This document shows, piece after piece, positions 34,625 through 45,035 of a stretch of 64,000 nucleotides of DNA (position 1 is the first letter of the stretch; each line of letters starts with the position of its first letter). This stretch comes from a virus. Where the stretch lies: IMG/VR virus record IMGVR_UViG_3300028844_002207, positions 26,578-90,577 of that record, one strand, 5' to 3'. Made by a program: the position numbers and the translations under genes. The notes under the pieces are model-generated. The model was not told the DNA's origin. It did no database searches and saw only the letters and a list, made by a program, of their open reading frames with translations.

Positions 34625-37381
34625 ATGAGCGTATTTATACAAGAGGTTTTAAACCTACTGCAAAGAAACAAAGACAAGAAAACTCTTAATCTACAGACAG
34701 ATTGGTTTGAGTTTGGTAAAAAGAGAAACAGTACATTAAATACTGGAACTTCTTATGCACCAAGGATGGAACCTTTTGTTATAAAGGGTCAAGATTTAGT
34801 ATGTGAAATAACTAAAGGGTTAACTAGAACTATAGATGGATCAGGAGAAATAGGATTTGTTCCTGTTTATACTGAGACAGATGGAGTATGTGAACTAAAA
34901 GCATTAAAAGATAGTATCATAACTCAAGATGCCGGTAACACAACAATTAGTGTAAATGGTAATCTCTTTGTTAAAGCAGACTCAACATTAGCAGGTAATG
35001 TTAGTTTAGGTACTTCAGACCCATTAAATAAGATATGGTTAGCATCAAAAGTTTTAGATTTTAATCAAACAGAAGGGACACCTAGTCAGATCCTTGTTGC
35101 ACTACCTGATGGCACTGTAGGTTGGAAAGATAATGAAGCAAGCGGTTGTAAATGGATTGTAGGAGGAGAAGGTGGATTTAATGTTGATTGTGATGGTACA
35201 GTATTTTTTATTGGTGGTGATAAAATCACAACAATTGCCAATAGTTCTGATTCTATAACATTTAACCATGATAAACTTACTACTACCTATATCAATAACA
35301 ATCTTGATCCAGGTTTTGGAGATTCTTTTGATGCTGTTTCAGTTATAAAAGTAGATAATTGGGGTCATGTAGATGAAATTACTACACAAAAAATTACTTT
35401 ACCTGCAGAAACTACTTATGATTTAACAGGTGAAGTATCTGGTACAGATGATTTTGCAATAGGATTAGCAGGATCAGATGGAACATTAGACAAAGTCCTA
35501 TTAAAAGCAGGTACTAATATTACACTTACTGATGATGGATCAAATGGTGTAACAATTACTGCAACTGGAGGATCATCTTCACCAGTAATGACATCTACAG
35601 TTACCGGAACAGGTAAATTGTGGAGTGATGTTGTACAAGCACAACCAGCAGCTGCTGTATCAGATGTAGATCAAAGAACTTATGGTGTGCAATTCAATGA
35701 TGCATCACAACTTGTTGTTAATGTACCATGGGTTGAAGGATCAGGTTCTGTAGTAGTTGGTAATCCGGGCAATCCTACAGTAGACTTAACTTCTATAAGT
35801 ATAGATGGTACTGTTTACGGTATTGCATCAGGAGGTGGAGGAACTGTAACCAGTGTTGGTTTAGCAGCTCCCTCAGCATTTACTGTAACTAATAGTCCTG
35901 TAACAAGTAATGGAACATTAACTCTTGCAGGTGCAGGAGCAACAACAGACTATATAGATGGAACAGGTGCTTTACAAGCTTTTCCTTCTATTCCAACAAA
36001 CATAGTTGAAACTGTAGACACACAAAATGGTACATATATTGATATGACACCAACAGGTGCTGTAGATGGTGATGTTGTTGTAACAGCAGAATTATCAGCA
36101 GTTGATGGTACAGATACTTCAGGTAAATTCTTAAGTAAAGATAATGTATGGTCAGCAATTCCAGGAGGAAATCCAGGAACTGTAACTACTGTTTCAACTG
36201 AAGTAACTCCTGTTGTAGCAAATTCAATTGACTTTACTGTAGCTGATCCAACAACAACACCTAAATTAACTATAGATTTTAAAGGGGTAGCTGGACAGTA
36301 TATAAATGGAGAAGGTGAATTAACAACATTCCCTACTCAAGAAGATGTGAAATTTAAATATGATGCAGCAGATACTCAAGCAGGATATTGGAGTGAAAAA
36401 GTAACAATAGGTTCAGGTTTATCAGGTTCAGTTGATACAGATGTAAATGGTGTTAAAACATTAACTATAAGTGCTCTATCATTCAGTACAGTAAATAGTA
36501 TTAAGGTTGGTAATACTACAGAGTCAGGAGCGTTTGAGTTTGTTGGTCCCGGTGTTAGCATGGTATCAGGTAACCCTAGTGTTATAACTTTTGCAAGTGT
36601 ACTATCATTAGCAGCAACAACAGCAGGTGATGCATTAGATGTTGCAGTAACAAATGATAGCAGTAATACAGGAGACAGTACTTTAGACTTTACATGGGCA
36701 GGATCTGCATCTGAGTATATAAACGGCCAGGGTAATTTAATTACATTCCCATCAATACCAACAGAATATACAAGCTGGAACTTAGTTGGAGATTTAGGAA
36801 GTTCACAAACAATAGAAACAAATAATACTGTACTAATAGCAGGAGGTGTTGGTTTAACATCAACAGCATCTGCAACAGATACATTAACTATTGATTTAGA
36901 TGATACAGCAGTAACGCCAGGTGCATATACTAGTGCAGACATAACGGTTGATCAACAAGGTAGAATTACTGCAGTTGCTAATGGTACTGGTGGTGGTTCT
37001 TTACCTTATAAGACGTTTGTTGCATCATGGACTCATCCAAAAGGTAGCCCAATAACACTAAACATACTTGAAAATACAACATCTTGTGAGGTTACTTGTA
37101 CATTAGCAAAGAATGGTCAGTATAATTTTTCCTTTCATGCACCGGGTGATCCGGCAACCGCTTGTGAAGATGTACGTGTAGGTATGGATGTATGGTGTCT
37201 AGTAGGTGGTAGATCAGTAATAACAGAAGGAGTTAATCCTGCAGAATTATACTTTAGACAAAGTCCTGTTACTATAGGTCCTGTAATTGTTGAAATTGAT
37301 TTCTTAGAGGAAGATAATACACCAAGTACTAAAGGTCTACTTCAAGGTAACATTGAAGTTAGATTTTACCCTAAAGAATAA
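34625..37381 (+). CDS. Tail-fibre/appendage protein with repeated modules (918 aa)
   Basis: Long beta-rich fibre. The N-terminus (SVFIQEVLNLLQRNKDKK) resembles that of the 332-residue appendage and may attach to the virion. Gly/Ser/Thr-rich repeats follow, including GTVTSVGLAAPSAFTV...TLTL typical of phage fibre shafts, and three copies of Y-I-N/D-G-x-G-x-L-x-x-F-P starting at residues 443, 559 and 698. The last 125 residues (from about 793) match the C-terminal module of the 332-residue protein (ILENTT...QYNF). Last gene before the bidirectional terminator. A receptor-binding role is likely but inferred. Confidence 0.75.
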   Translation: MSVFIQEVLNLLQRNKDKKTLNLQTDWFEFGKKRNSTLNTGTSYAPRMEPFVIKGQDLVCEITKGLTRTIDGSGEIGFVPVYTETDGVCELKALKDSIITQDAGNTTISVNGNLFVKADSTLAGNVSLGTSDPLNKIWLASKVLDFNQTEGTPSQILVALPDGTVGWKDNEASGCKWIVGGEGGFNVDCDGTVFFIGGDKITTIANSSDSITFNHDKLTTTYINNNLDPGFGDSFDAVSVIKVDNWGHVDEITTQKITLPAETTYDLTGEVSGTDDFAIGLAGSDGTLDKVLLKAGTNITLTDDGSNGVTITATGGSSSPVMTSTVTGTGKLWSDVVQAQPAAAVSDVDQRTYGVQFNDASQLVVNVPWVEGSGSVVVGNPGNPTVDLTSISIDGTVYGIASGGGGTVTSVGLAAPSAFTVTNSPVTSNGTLTLAGAGATTDYIDGTGALQAFPSIPTNIVETVDTQNGTYIDMTPTGAVDGDVVVTAELSAVDGTDTSGKFLSKDNVWSAIPGGNPGTVTTVSTEVTPVVANSIDFTVADPTTTPKLTIDFKGVAGQYINGEGELTTFPTQEDVKFKYDAADTQAGYWSEKVTIGSGLSGSVDTDVNGVKTLTISALSFSTVNSIKVGNTTESGAFEFVGPGVSMVSGNPSVITFASVLSLAATTAGDALDVAVTNDSSNTGDSTLDFTWAGSASEYINGQGNLITFPSIPTEYTSWNLVGDLGSSQTIETNNTVLIAGGVGLTSTASATDTLTIDLDDTAVTPGAYTSADITVDQQGRITAVANGTGGGSLPYKTFVASWTHPKGSPITLNILENTTSCEVTCTLAKNGQYNFSFHAPGDPATACEDVRVGMDVWCLVGGRSVITEGVNPAELYFRQSPVTIGPVIVEIDFLEEDNTPSTKGLLQGNIEVRFYPKE

Positions 37382-37400
37382 ACATAGCATTTTAAAATAG

Positions 37401-37426
37401 AGCCCGGTTTATTCCGGGCTTTATTA
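37401..37426. terminator. Bidirectional intrinsic terminator between converging blocks
   Basis: A 7-bp GC-rich stem, AGCCCGG / CCGGGCT with loop TTTATT, is followed by TTATTATT on the plus strand and by CTATTTTAAAAT on the minus strand. It sits 20 bases after the plus-strand fibre stop and overlaps the stop of the minus-strand gene at 37424, so it can end both converging transcripts. Confidence 0.8.
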
Positions 37427-37723
37427 TTCTTCAATTGCTTCAGCATCTTCTAGTTCTTTTTGTAAACATGCAAGAGCACGCCAAGCAACCTTTGCGGTGT
37501 GACGAATTCCATCATCATCCATAGTACCTGCATCAATAAGATGTCTAGCTAATGCATCAAAGTCATCATTAGATTTAGTGCGGTCCCAATGCAAAGGTTT
37601 ATCAGGATGGTGTTGTTTGTTTCCCTGTAAGGATACACGAGCTATTTCCATAATAGCATCCGGGAAGTATCTAAGAACACCAGTAAATACTGGAGTAGCT
37701 TTTCTAGTTTCAGCTTTTTTCAT
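37424..37723 (-). CDS. dATP/dGTP diphosphohydrolase N-terminal-like protein (DUF5664 type)
   Basis: 99 residues. The arrangement RYFPDAIMEIARVSLQGNKQH...W...LARHLIDAG...DDDG...HTAKVAWRALA fits the family of small phage proteins annotated as dATP/dGTP diphosphohydrolase N-terminal domain, with conserved R-H and D/H positions expected to hold a nucleotide and metal. The family could remove particular dNTPs. Last gene of the minus block, ending inside the bidirectional terminator. Activity is unproven here. Confidence 0.6.
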   Translation of the reverse strand: MKKAETRKATPVFTGVLRYFPDAIMEIARVSLQGNKQHHPDKPLHWDRTKSNDDFDALARHLIDAGTMDDDGIRHTAKVAWRALACLQKELEDAEAIEE

Positions 37724-37738
37724 TTCTCTTTGGTGTTT

Positions 37739-37930
37739 TCATTTGTCTTTATTTTTACGATAGTCTATAATAAAGCCTATTGCTACGATCAGGTTTAATC
37801 CCATGCTAGCAATAATTTCATGTATGTCTTTATATGTATTTATTGATAAGTGCACATGACCTATAACCCAAAAAGGTATTGCCATCTGCTGACTATACCA
37901 TATTAAAGCAAACTCTAGAAATTTCTTCAT
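37739..37930 (-). CDS. Small membrane protein (63 aa)
   Basis: 63 residues with two hydrophobic segments (about residues 4-24 and 40-57) and a basic C-terminus (DYRKNKDK). No recognised family. It is 15 bases upstream of the previous gene on the same strand. Function unknown. Confidence 0.5.
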   Translation of the reverse strand: MKKFLEFALIWYSQQMAIPFWVIGHVHLSINTYKDIHEIIASMGLNLIVAIGFIIDYRKNKDK

Positions 37931-37964
37931 GTGTTTTTCTTTTGTAGGGTAATTAAATAAGGAG

Positions 37965-37997
37965 CCAGGGCCTAAGAATGCGTAACTCAGACCCCGG
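37965..37997 (-). terminator. Long stem-loop between minus-strand genes
   Basis: On the minus strand, a 12-bp stem (CCGGGGTCTGAG with CTTAGGCCCTGG, three G-T pairs) and a 9-base loop are followed by CTCCTTATTTAATT. It lies in the 78-base space between the 24-residue peptide gene and the 63-residue gene and could terminate or process the transcript. Confidence 0.5.
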
Positions 37998-38008
37998 TTG
38001 GTTTTCTC

Positions 38009-38083
38009 CTATTTATTCATTTTGTTTTGACTACTAATGTATAAAAAGAGTATAGCTAATAAAAGTGCAACTATTAATTTCAC
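38009..38083 (-). CDS. Possible 24-residue membrane peptide
   Basis: A GTG overlapping the TGA stop of the DUF932 gene (GTGA) opens a frame for 24 residues, KLIVALLLAILFLYISSQNK and a short tail, a single membrane segment. Coupled overlap and hydrophobic content support it, but length and GTG start keep confidence low. Confidence 0.35.
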   Translation of the reverse strand: MKLIVALLLAILFLYISSQNKMNK

Positions 38084-38961
38084 TGATCTAAAAATACATT
38101 TTCTATTAATTGTGTGTCAGTTATATCTTCATCAACTTCAACAACTTCACTTACTGGTTCAGAAATAACTACAACTTTGTCAGATAATATAGTCTCTTTC
38201 TTTAGGGCAGGTTGAGAGTTATTCAAACACTCTGCAACAATAAAGTCATGAAAGTTCTGGCTATCTTGTAACCAGTACCGTGGATGTGCTTTCTTTAATG
38301 CATGTGTAACATGATTGTAAAAAGTCCAACAGGTATTTGATTCTGTCCCATAATGAAATGATGGTTTAGCTAGCTCAGCTTTAATAATAGATGTTTGTTG
38401 AGAATCAATCAATTCTTCTTGTACAAACATTCTACCTACTAATTCAGCTTGTTCTCTATCAGTAAGAGTGATCATTTTCATTGCATCTCTATCTTGGATA
38501 ATACGTTTATAATACTTTTCAGCATTCTTAACTTGATCAGCAATGTTTATAGAACAATCTAAATTTGCCGTCCCGGTATGCTTTCTTTTAAAATTCATCA
38601 TATCCCCGGCAACCATGCCGTTATAACAAATCTTAACGTAAGCTCCAATAGCACACTGGAATCTAACAAGTTTATTATATGAATTTGTCCAAGCAAACAT
38701 CATCCCTAATTCAGTTTCATTAATGATTTCATCATCAACACTTCTACTAGGATAGATATGATAAATACCTTGTGCAATTGTAGCATTAGTATTTGCTCTG
38801 TATATCTCTCTTTGAACTGTGAACCCGCTCTTTCTGAGCAGGGTTAACGTATTGTCTATCACCTCTTTGTGTGTGACAACTGTATATGTCTTACCATGAT
38901 TAGGTAAGGGTGCATTCTCTAAATAAGACCTTGTGGTCTCTGTTGGTTTTTTATGTCCCAT
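38080..38961 (-). CDS. DUF932-type phage/plasmid protein
   Basis: 293 residues. The order HKEVIDNTLTLLRKSGF, then IYHIYPS...ELGMMFAWTNSYNKLVRFQCAIGAYVKICYNGMVAGD, a central linker with GTANLDC, and a C-terminal TWTFYNHVTHALK-like helix corresponds to DUF932 (phage/plasmid-like protein). The molecular role of the family is not established. It lies upstream of the nucleotide-hydrolase-like gene and downstream of the MazG-like gene on the minus strand. The C-terminal 40 residues are acidic. Confidence 0.65.
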   Translation of the reverse strand: MGHKKPTETTRSYLENAPLPNHGKTYTVVTHKEVIDNTLTLLRKSGFTVQREIYRANTNATIAQGIYHIYPSRSVDDEIINETELGMMFAWTNSYNKLVRFQCAIGAYVKICYNGMVAGDMMNFKRKHTGTANLDCSINIADQVKNAEKYYKRIIQDRDAMKMITLTDREQAELVGRMFVQEELIDSQQTSIIKAELAKPSFHYGTESNTCWTFYNHVTHALKKAHPRYWLQDSQNFHDFIVAECLNNSQPALKKETILSDKVVVISEPVSEVVEVDEDITDTQLIENVFLDQ

Positions 38962-39012
38962 AATATTAAACTTTTGAAGTGTAAATATAATAAATTAATC
39001 TGACACAGCAAA

Positions 39013-39312
39013 TTAATCTTTTACAAATTGTCCATTAATCATTCTACCTGTACGTTTAGAGATAACATTATAAGCTGACTTAAGGCAATATTCTAAAGAT
39101 ACATTTTGCATCTTAGCCTGAATAATCAGGGTGACCATAATATCACCCATAGCATCAACAATCTCTTCACGGTCATCAGCATTGATAGCCGTGCAAAGCT
39201 CAGTTGTTTCTTCTAATGTCTTCAACGCTTGGGCCATTGGTGTGGCTTTGTCAAAGATACCTTTTTCTTCTGCCCAGCTTTCAACTGCACATTCTAATTC
39301 AAAATAATCCAT
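39013..39312 (-). CDS. MazG-like nucleotide pyrophosphohydrolase
   Basis: 99 residues. The motif E34-E35-x-x-E38 followed by E50-x-x-D53-x-x-x-D57 (EEIVDAMGDIMVTL) is the metal-binding arrangement of all-alpha NTP pyrophosphohydrolases of the MazG superfamily, which cleave NTPs or dNTPs to monophosphates and pyrophosphate. In phages such enzymes tune nucleotide pools or ppGpp. It follows groEL by 18 bases on the minus strand. Substrate unknown. Confidence 0.75.
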   Translation of the reverse strand: MDYFELECAVESWAEEKGIFDKATPMAQALKTLEETTELCTAINADDREEIVDAMGDIMVTLIIQAKMQNVSLEYCLKSAYNVISKRTGRMINGQFVKD

Positions 39313-39330
39313 AATTTAGTTTTTAGTTTA

Positions 39331-40959
<1,629 letters not shown>

Positions 40960-42951
40960 TTAAAATAATTTTAGTTGATTTGTATTTACTGTTAATATAC
41001 TATTAATCTCTGCTTCAATAGCTTGCATATAATATAGCTTATCTATATTATAGTCAGACCATTTAGGAGCCACTTTCATCTTATTAAAGACTGTTTGTAC
41101 CCATCTACCTGCTTCTAATTGAATCTCACGCCCGTCATTTTTGTTGACTTTAATAATCTTTACACCATCTTTAGATATAAAATATCTATTAATTTTCTGC
41201 AAAGACTCTTCATTAAAGGAACCATTTTTTATACTACGAGCTACTTGTTGCCAATCACCTTTTGATTTACCGCCTATACAGTAATCAAGAATATTTTTAT
41301 TCTCTTCTAAGTAATCTTCTGGTAGTACATCATTAACAAAGTATTGATATATGGCCTTTGGGATCACTAGCTTAGACTTATTCTTATGTAACTGCAGGTT
41401 ATGAAAATCAAATCTACCTTTAAGCTTAACAGGGGCAAAGCTAAACTTATCATTCTCAACCTTAAATAGGTAATGAGGCTGACTCTGTTTAATCTCTCTC
41501 CACTTAGTAATGTCAACGTTTACAAAGTTGTTTACACCAATGTAATTATTAACATCTGAAAGTACCAATTTTTGGTATTCATCATGTTCTAAGTTTAAAC
41601 TTGTAGTGCGCTCCCATTCTTCACATATTTCCATATATAAATCATAGTGCTCTCTAGGTATAATAGTTTCTACACCATCTGTGTTTTGCAATAAAGCAAT
41701 TGCGCCAGGTATACGTTCCATTATTTGCTCATACAACATCATCAGTGTCAACTGACCATTAATTGTAATTCTCATACATAACTCAGGATCATAAAAGAAG
41801 CTGTTTATATCATTGCTAAGACCAAAAGTAGAATTAAGTATAATCTTATATACATAATTCATTGGATTGCTCTTAGGTATCTTCTTACGCTCCTCAAAGA
41901 ACCACTCATACTGGTCACAAAATGCTTCTTTTGGGAAATGACCCGGAGACCATTGATTTTTAATAGCAAGATTAGGGTAAAAACTAGTAACATCTGATGA
42001 CATAATAATCATATCATCTGAGCTTTCATAAACACCTTTAGCCGCTGCACCGTGTGCACCACCTAATCCAAAATGAGTCTTAACATTTTTGTACAAGATG
42101 TTGTACTTAAAACTACCCTTTAACTTAGATGCATCTATCTCAAGTGATTTAAACCTTTCATGTAGTAGTTTAAACTCAGGAGATGTAAATGAGATGTATG
42201 GTAATATTATATCTTTAACTTTTATAGTATCCCTATGAGTTCTCATTTGTTTAAGATTTCTCATTGGTATATTTAAGCTTCTAGATAAGTAATAACCAAA
42301 TATTTCTTTACTGATCCTTGGTTCTGATGCACTAAACATGTTAATGTCATAAGTTGCAGTTAGTTCTTTTCTTAGGCCAACCTGAGACTTAGATCTATTA
42401 TATATTTCTTTTGTAGATCTAACATCATTAATGCAATATTCAAGGATAATATCTATTTCTTCTTGAGTTTTTATTTCTGTCTCATGATGAATAGGCATAT
42501 CTAGAATGTTTTCCCAATCCATACTATACTGGATCCATTTAAGACTTGAACGTTTAGCTGGATTATCCCAATGATGTAATTTAAATATGTCTATCTGACC
42601 TATTTGCATCTTCCATTGAGGGTAATCACTGAATTCTTTTGCATTAGATTTTTGAATACAACGTTGGGCATACTTATAAATGATTTGAGCAATTTCACAA
42701 CCGCTTAAATCAGACCACAAAAAGTGATTATCTATTATATAATGAGTGACTTGGCCATCAAAAGCTAATCCATTGTAGGATATATGCCACTCTCTGTTGT
42801 TAATATTTTCTTCAAGGAAACTTATGAAACTATCTAAATCATTACGCAGGTCATGAACAACAAAGATTTTCCTTTCAGTAGTCTTATAGTGTTCAAATAC
42901 CCCGGTAAAACAATTAGATAAAGTCTCATAGTCCATTACCCAATGTTTCAT
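40960..42951 (-). CDS. DNA polymerase, family B, with 3'-5' exonuclease domain
   Basis: 663 residues from the ATG at 42951; an upstream TTG at 42978 lies in the T-run of a terminator hairpin and is unlikely. Exonuclease motifs: D7-x-E9, N60...D65 (YNGLAFDG) and Y172-x-x-x-D176. Polymerase motifs: A, D320-V-T-S-F-Y-P; B, K369-x-x-x-N-S-T-F-G377; C, N-T-D425-G, where the usual first Asp of DTD is Asn but the catalytic Asp is kept. Hence proofreading family B replicase, short for the family. Located with primase, helicases and SSB-like genes on the same strand; directly upstream of groEL. Confidence 0.92.
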   Translation of the reverse strand: MKHWVMDYETLSNCFTGVFEHYKTTERKIFVVHDLRNDLDSFISFLEENINNREWHISYNGLAFDGQVTHYIIDNHFLWSDLSGCEIAQIIYKYAQRCIQKSNAKEFSDYPQWKMQIGQIDIFKLHHWDNPAKRSSLKWIQYSMDWENILDMPIHHETEIKTQEEIDIILEYCINDVRSTKEIYNRSKSQVGLRKELTATYDINMFSASEPRISKEIFGYYLSRSLNIPMRNLKQMRTHRDTIKVKDIILPYISFTSPEFKLLHERFKSLEIDASKLKGSFKYNILYKNVKTHFGLGGAHGAAAKGVYESSDDMIIMSSDVTSFYPNLAIKNQWSPGHFPKEAFCDQYEWFFEERKKIPKSNPMNYVYKIILNSTFGLSNDINSFFYDPELCMRITINGQLTLMMLYEQIMERIPGAIALLQNTDGVETIIPREHYDLYMEICEEWERTTSLNLEHDEYQKLVLSDVNNYIGVNNFVNVDITKWREIKQSQPHYLFKVENDKFSFAPVKLKGRFDFHNLQLHKNKSKLVIPKAIYQYFVNDVLPEDYLEENKNILDYCIGGKSKGDWQQVARSIKNGSFNEESLQKINRYFISKDGVKIIKVNKNDGREIQLEAGRWVQTVFNKMKVAPKWSDYNIDKLYYMQAIEAEINSILTVNTNQLKLF

Positions 42952-42976
42952 GTTTGTACTTTTAAATATTAGTGCC

Positions 42977-43046
42977 AAAAAAACCCCAAATCAATGAGGT
43001 TTCTTTGTACCAGTCTAATAGGTGGATAGTATGGGAAGCCTATTAG
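42977..43046 (-). terminator. Tandem hairpins with T-run between polB and the 138-aa gene
   Basis: On the minus strand, an 8-bp stem (CTAATAGG/CCTATTAG, plus-strand 43015-43022 and 43039-43046) starts at the stop of the upstream gene. A second 7-bp stem (AAACCTC/GGGGTTT, 42996-43002 and 42981-42987) is followed by TTTT. The second has intrinsic-terminator form and stands 26 bases before the polB ATG, so polB may have its own start or be attenuated. Confidence 0.6.
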
Positions 43047-43459
43047 CCCGGAATAATTATTTTAGAAGGTTCTGTCTTCTGTAAGTCTACAAAGAATTCT
43101 TCAACTGAAAAGTTATCAGCATTAATTGCAAACATATGAATGAATGTTTCTATATCAGCTCTATCACTAAGATAAAACTCAGAAAATGTATCTACCAATC
43201 TTCTTTCTTCTTTATGTGTCTTACCTGTTTGTGGATTTGGATTTTTTAACCTTTGCGGTTGACCATCATCATCCAATTTAGGTACCATATGATAAGATTG
43301 TTTCATCACTTTACTGATGACTGCTAATATGCCTGACGCTGGGTCAAACATGGCTTCTGTGTAAGGTGAGTCTAAGCTCACAGGAATTAAAGTAAATGAT
43401 TTAGTATTTCTAAAAGTAGAATTTACTAACATCATGTTTTGTCCAATTTGGTTTGCCAT
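43043..43459 (-). CDS. Conserved-looking phage protein of the replication block (138 aa)
   Basis: 138 residues, soluble, mixed alpha/beta: SFTLIPVSLDSPYTEAMFDP...LAVISKV near the start, a Lys/Pro-rich charged middle (NPNPQTGKTHKEERR), then a helical end (DIETFIHMFAINADNFSVEEFF). No motif recognised. It stands 7 bases downstream of a 192-residue unknown gene and is followed by a terminator. Function unknown. Confidence 0.6.
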   Translation of the reverse strand: MANQIGQNMMLVNSTFRNTKSFTLIPVSLDSPYTEAMFDPASGILAVISKVMKQSYHMVPKLDDDGQPQRLKNPNPQTGKTHKEERRLVDTFSEFYLSDRADIETFIHMFAINADNFSVEEFFVDLQKTEPSKIIIPG

Positions 43460-43465
43460 AATTTA

Positions 43466-44044
43466 TTATTTATTTGTCAAAGATATGGAACTATTTTTTA
43501 ATAATTGATTAATAACATGATTATTATCAATTAACATTTCTTTGGTAAGATCAGGAGGAGTACATACTTCATATATATCTTCTACAGATTTTATATTTAC
43601 ACCTAGGAATTCAGCATATTCTTCATGCACACCTTCTGGTGTAAGAAATCCTTCAACGTATGATCCAATCTTATCTTGTGTTCCAAAGAAATCTATTATA
43701 CTAATTTTACTATTTAAACTGTACTGAGAATATTTACCTTCAAGGAATTTTTTATAGTCAGATTTAAACTTTGTAAAATCATAAATAAACAAGTGCTTGT
43801 TTTCTTTTAACTCTATCACTTCTTCAAGCAATGAATGTTTCATTAAGTTGTTGTTTACAAAACTATTGAACTTTGGGTTTTTTTTTGTTGTGTAAACACA
43901 TAAAAACTTAAGGTCATTTGTAGAATAGACATTATCCCATGCAACATACGTTTGTATTGGTACACGGGTAATGCCTTTCTTTATTTCTAGTAAAGGATAA
44001 AGAAATACTTTGCTTTTTTGAAAATATTCTAAATATACACCCAT
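43466..44044 (-). CDS. Unknown protein of the replication block (192 aa)
   Basis: 192 residues, starting MGVYLEYFQKSKVFLYPLL. Hydrophobic strands alternate with Lys-rich turns; no catalytic motif or membrane segment stands out. It begins one base after the RecE-like nuclease gene ends, implying co-translation. Possibly a nuclease partner, but that rests only on proximity. Confidence 0.6.
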   Translation of the reverse strand: MGVYLEYFQKSKVFLYPLLEIKKGITRVPIQTYVAWDNVYSTNDLKFLCVYTTKKNPKFNSFVNNNLMKHSLLEEVIELKENKHLFIYDFTKFKSDYKKFLEGKYSQYSLNSKISIIDFFGTQDKIGSYVEGFLTPEGVHEEYAEFLGVNIKSVEDIYEVCTPPDLTKEMLIDNNHVINQLLKNSSISLTNK

Positions 44045-44045
44045 A

Positions 44046-45035
44046 CTATAATTTAACCTTTTCTATTAACAAATCATAAGGTAATGAATAGTTTTTCTCA
44101 CTGTAATGATAATCTGCAATCTTTAAAACACCACCTAAACCCTCAGCCCATTTGACCATTGACTCTTGTGATACTTCATAAACATATACTTGATTATACT
44201 TATCAATGACTATAAACTTAAATGTTATTGTGTAGTCATCTCTATCTTGTCCAAGAGAATCATATACCATTTTAGAGTATATAGCTGCCTGTAACCAATA
44301 GTTATAAAAGTCAACACTTTCAGAAAAATTATCTACAGTCTTGCCGGATGTTTTGAGGTCACATATTGTAACTGTCTTTGTCTCAGTGTCAACTGTATAA
44401 TAATCAACATAGCCATGTAAACCAAAAGCAAATGTCTCTAACTTAGATTTAAGATATTCTTCTGCATGCGTGGATATTGGATCTAAATCAAAATCAGTTG
44501 ATTGATTTTTAAATAAACTCATAACCTCTTCATTAGCTTTTATAACTTCAGCTTTAGCAGTACAGTCTAATAATGTATCTTCATTAATGACATCTACATT
44601 AGTATTAGATAAGAATTCCCAATAAGGTTCAAACTCTTTTTTTATGATCTTTACAATACGTTGTTCATCTGTTTTAAGAGATTGATACAAATTCATTTCT
44701 TTGAGTGAATCCAATACTATTTCAGATGGAACATCAAATAACAATTTTGCATCAGTATATAAAGACATGTTTTTTAGGACCTTTCTAACACTATCTGATG
44801 GTGCTTTACCGGGTACAATGTTAAACTTTTTGTTTAAGTTTTCAGGTTCAAATACTAAACAATGCACAAGTTTACCTTCTACTAAATGCTTGTCAGTTCT
44901 GATCTCACGATCTTGTAAAATATAGTCCTTATAAAATAAGGATGGGGAAAATAATAATTTGTTAAGAGAAGAATAGCTAAATGCAAAATTCTTATTTGCA
45001 TAAAACTCCTCTTCCCTTTCCATGTTTCTATTCAT
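44046..45035 (-). CDS. RecE/exonuclease VIII-like PD-(D/E)XK nuclease
   Basis: 329 residues. YSSLNKLLFSPSLFY near residue 21 and L-V-E-G-K-L-V-H58 match the helical start of the DUF3799/exonuclease VIII and Cas4-like nucleases. The catalytic core is G-Y-V-D211 ... C-D226-L-K228-T followed by a Gln-containing helix (YNYWLQAAIYSKMV). Such nucleases resect DNA ends for recombination. The start overlaps the upstream gene by 8 bases. It is a different protein from the PD-(D/E)XK domain in the giant protein at 21826. A partner annealing protein may be among the unknown genes next to it. Confidence 0.8.
   Translation of the reverse strand: MNRNMEREEEFYANKNFAFSYSSLNKLLFSPSLFYKDYILQDREIRTDKHLVEGKLVHCLVFEPENLNKKFNIVPGKAPSDSVRKVLKNMSLYTDAKLLFDVPSEIVLDSLKEMNLYQSLKTDEQRIVKIIKKEFEPYWEFLSNTNVDVINEDTLLDCTAKAEVIKANEEVMSLFKNQSTDFDLDPISTHAEEYLKSKLETFAFGLHGYVDYYTVDTETKTVTICDLKTSGKTVDNFSESVDFYNYWLQAAIYSKMVYDSLGQDRDDYTITFKFIVIDKYNQVYVYEVSQESMVKWAEGLGGVLKIADYHYSEKNYSLPYDLLIEKVKL

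Noticed and set aside
39313-39330. GroES hidden next to groEL
   Set aside because: The only neighbours are the MazG-like gene and polB with gaps of 18 and 0 bases.
42951-42978. TTG start extending polB by 9 residues
   Set aside because: The TTG lies within the T-run of a terminator hairpin, and the ATG gives an exonuclease motif at the normal distance from the N-terminus.
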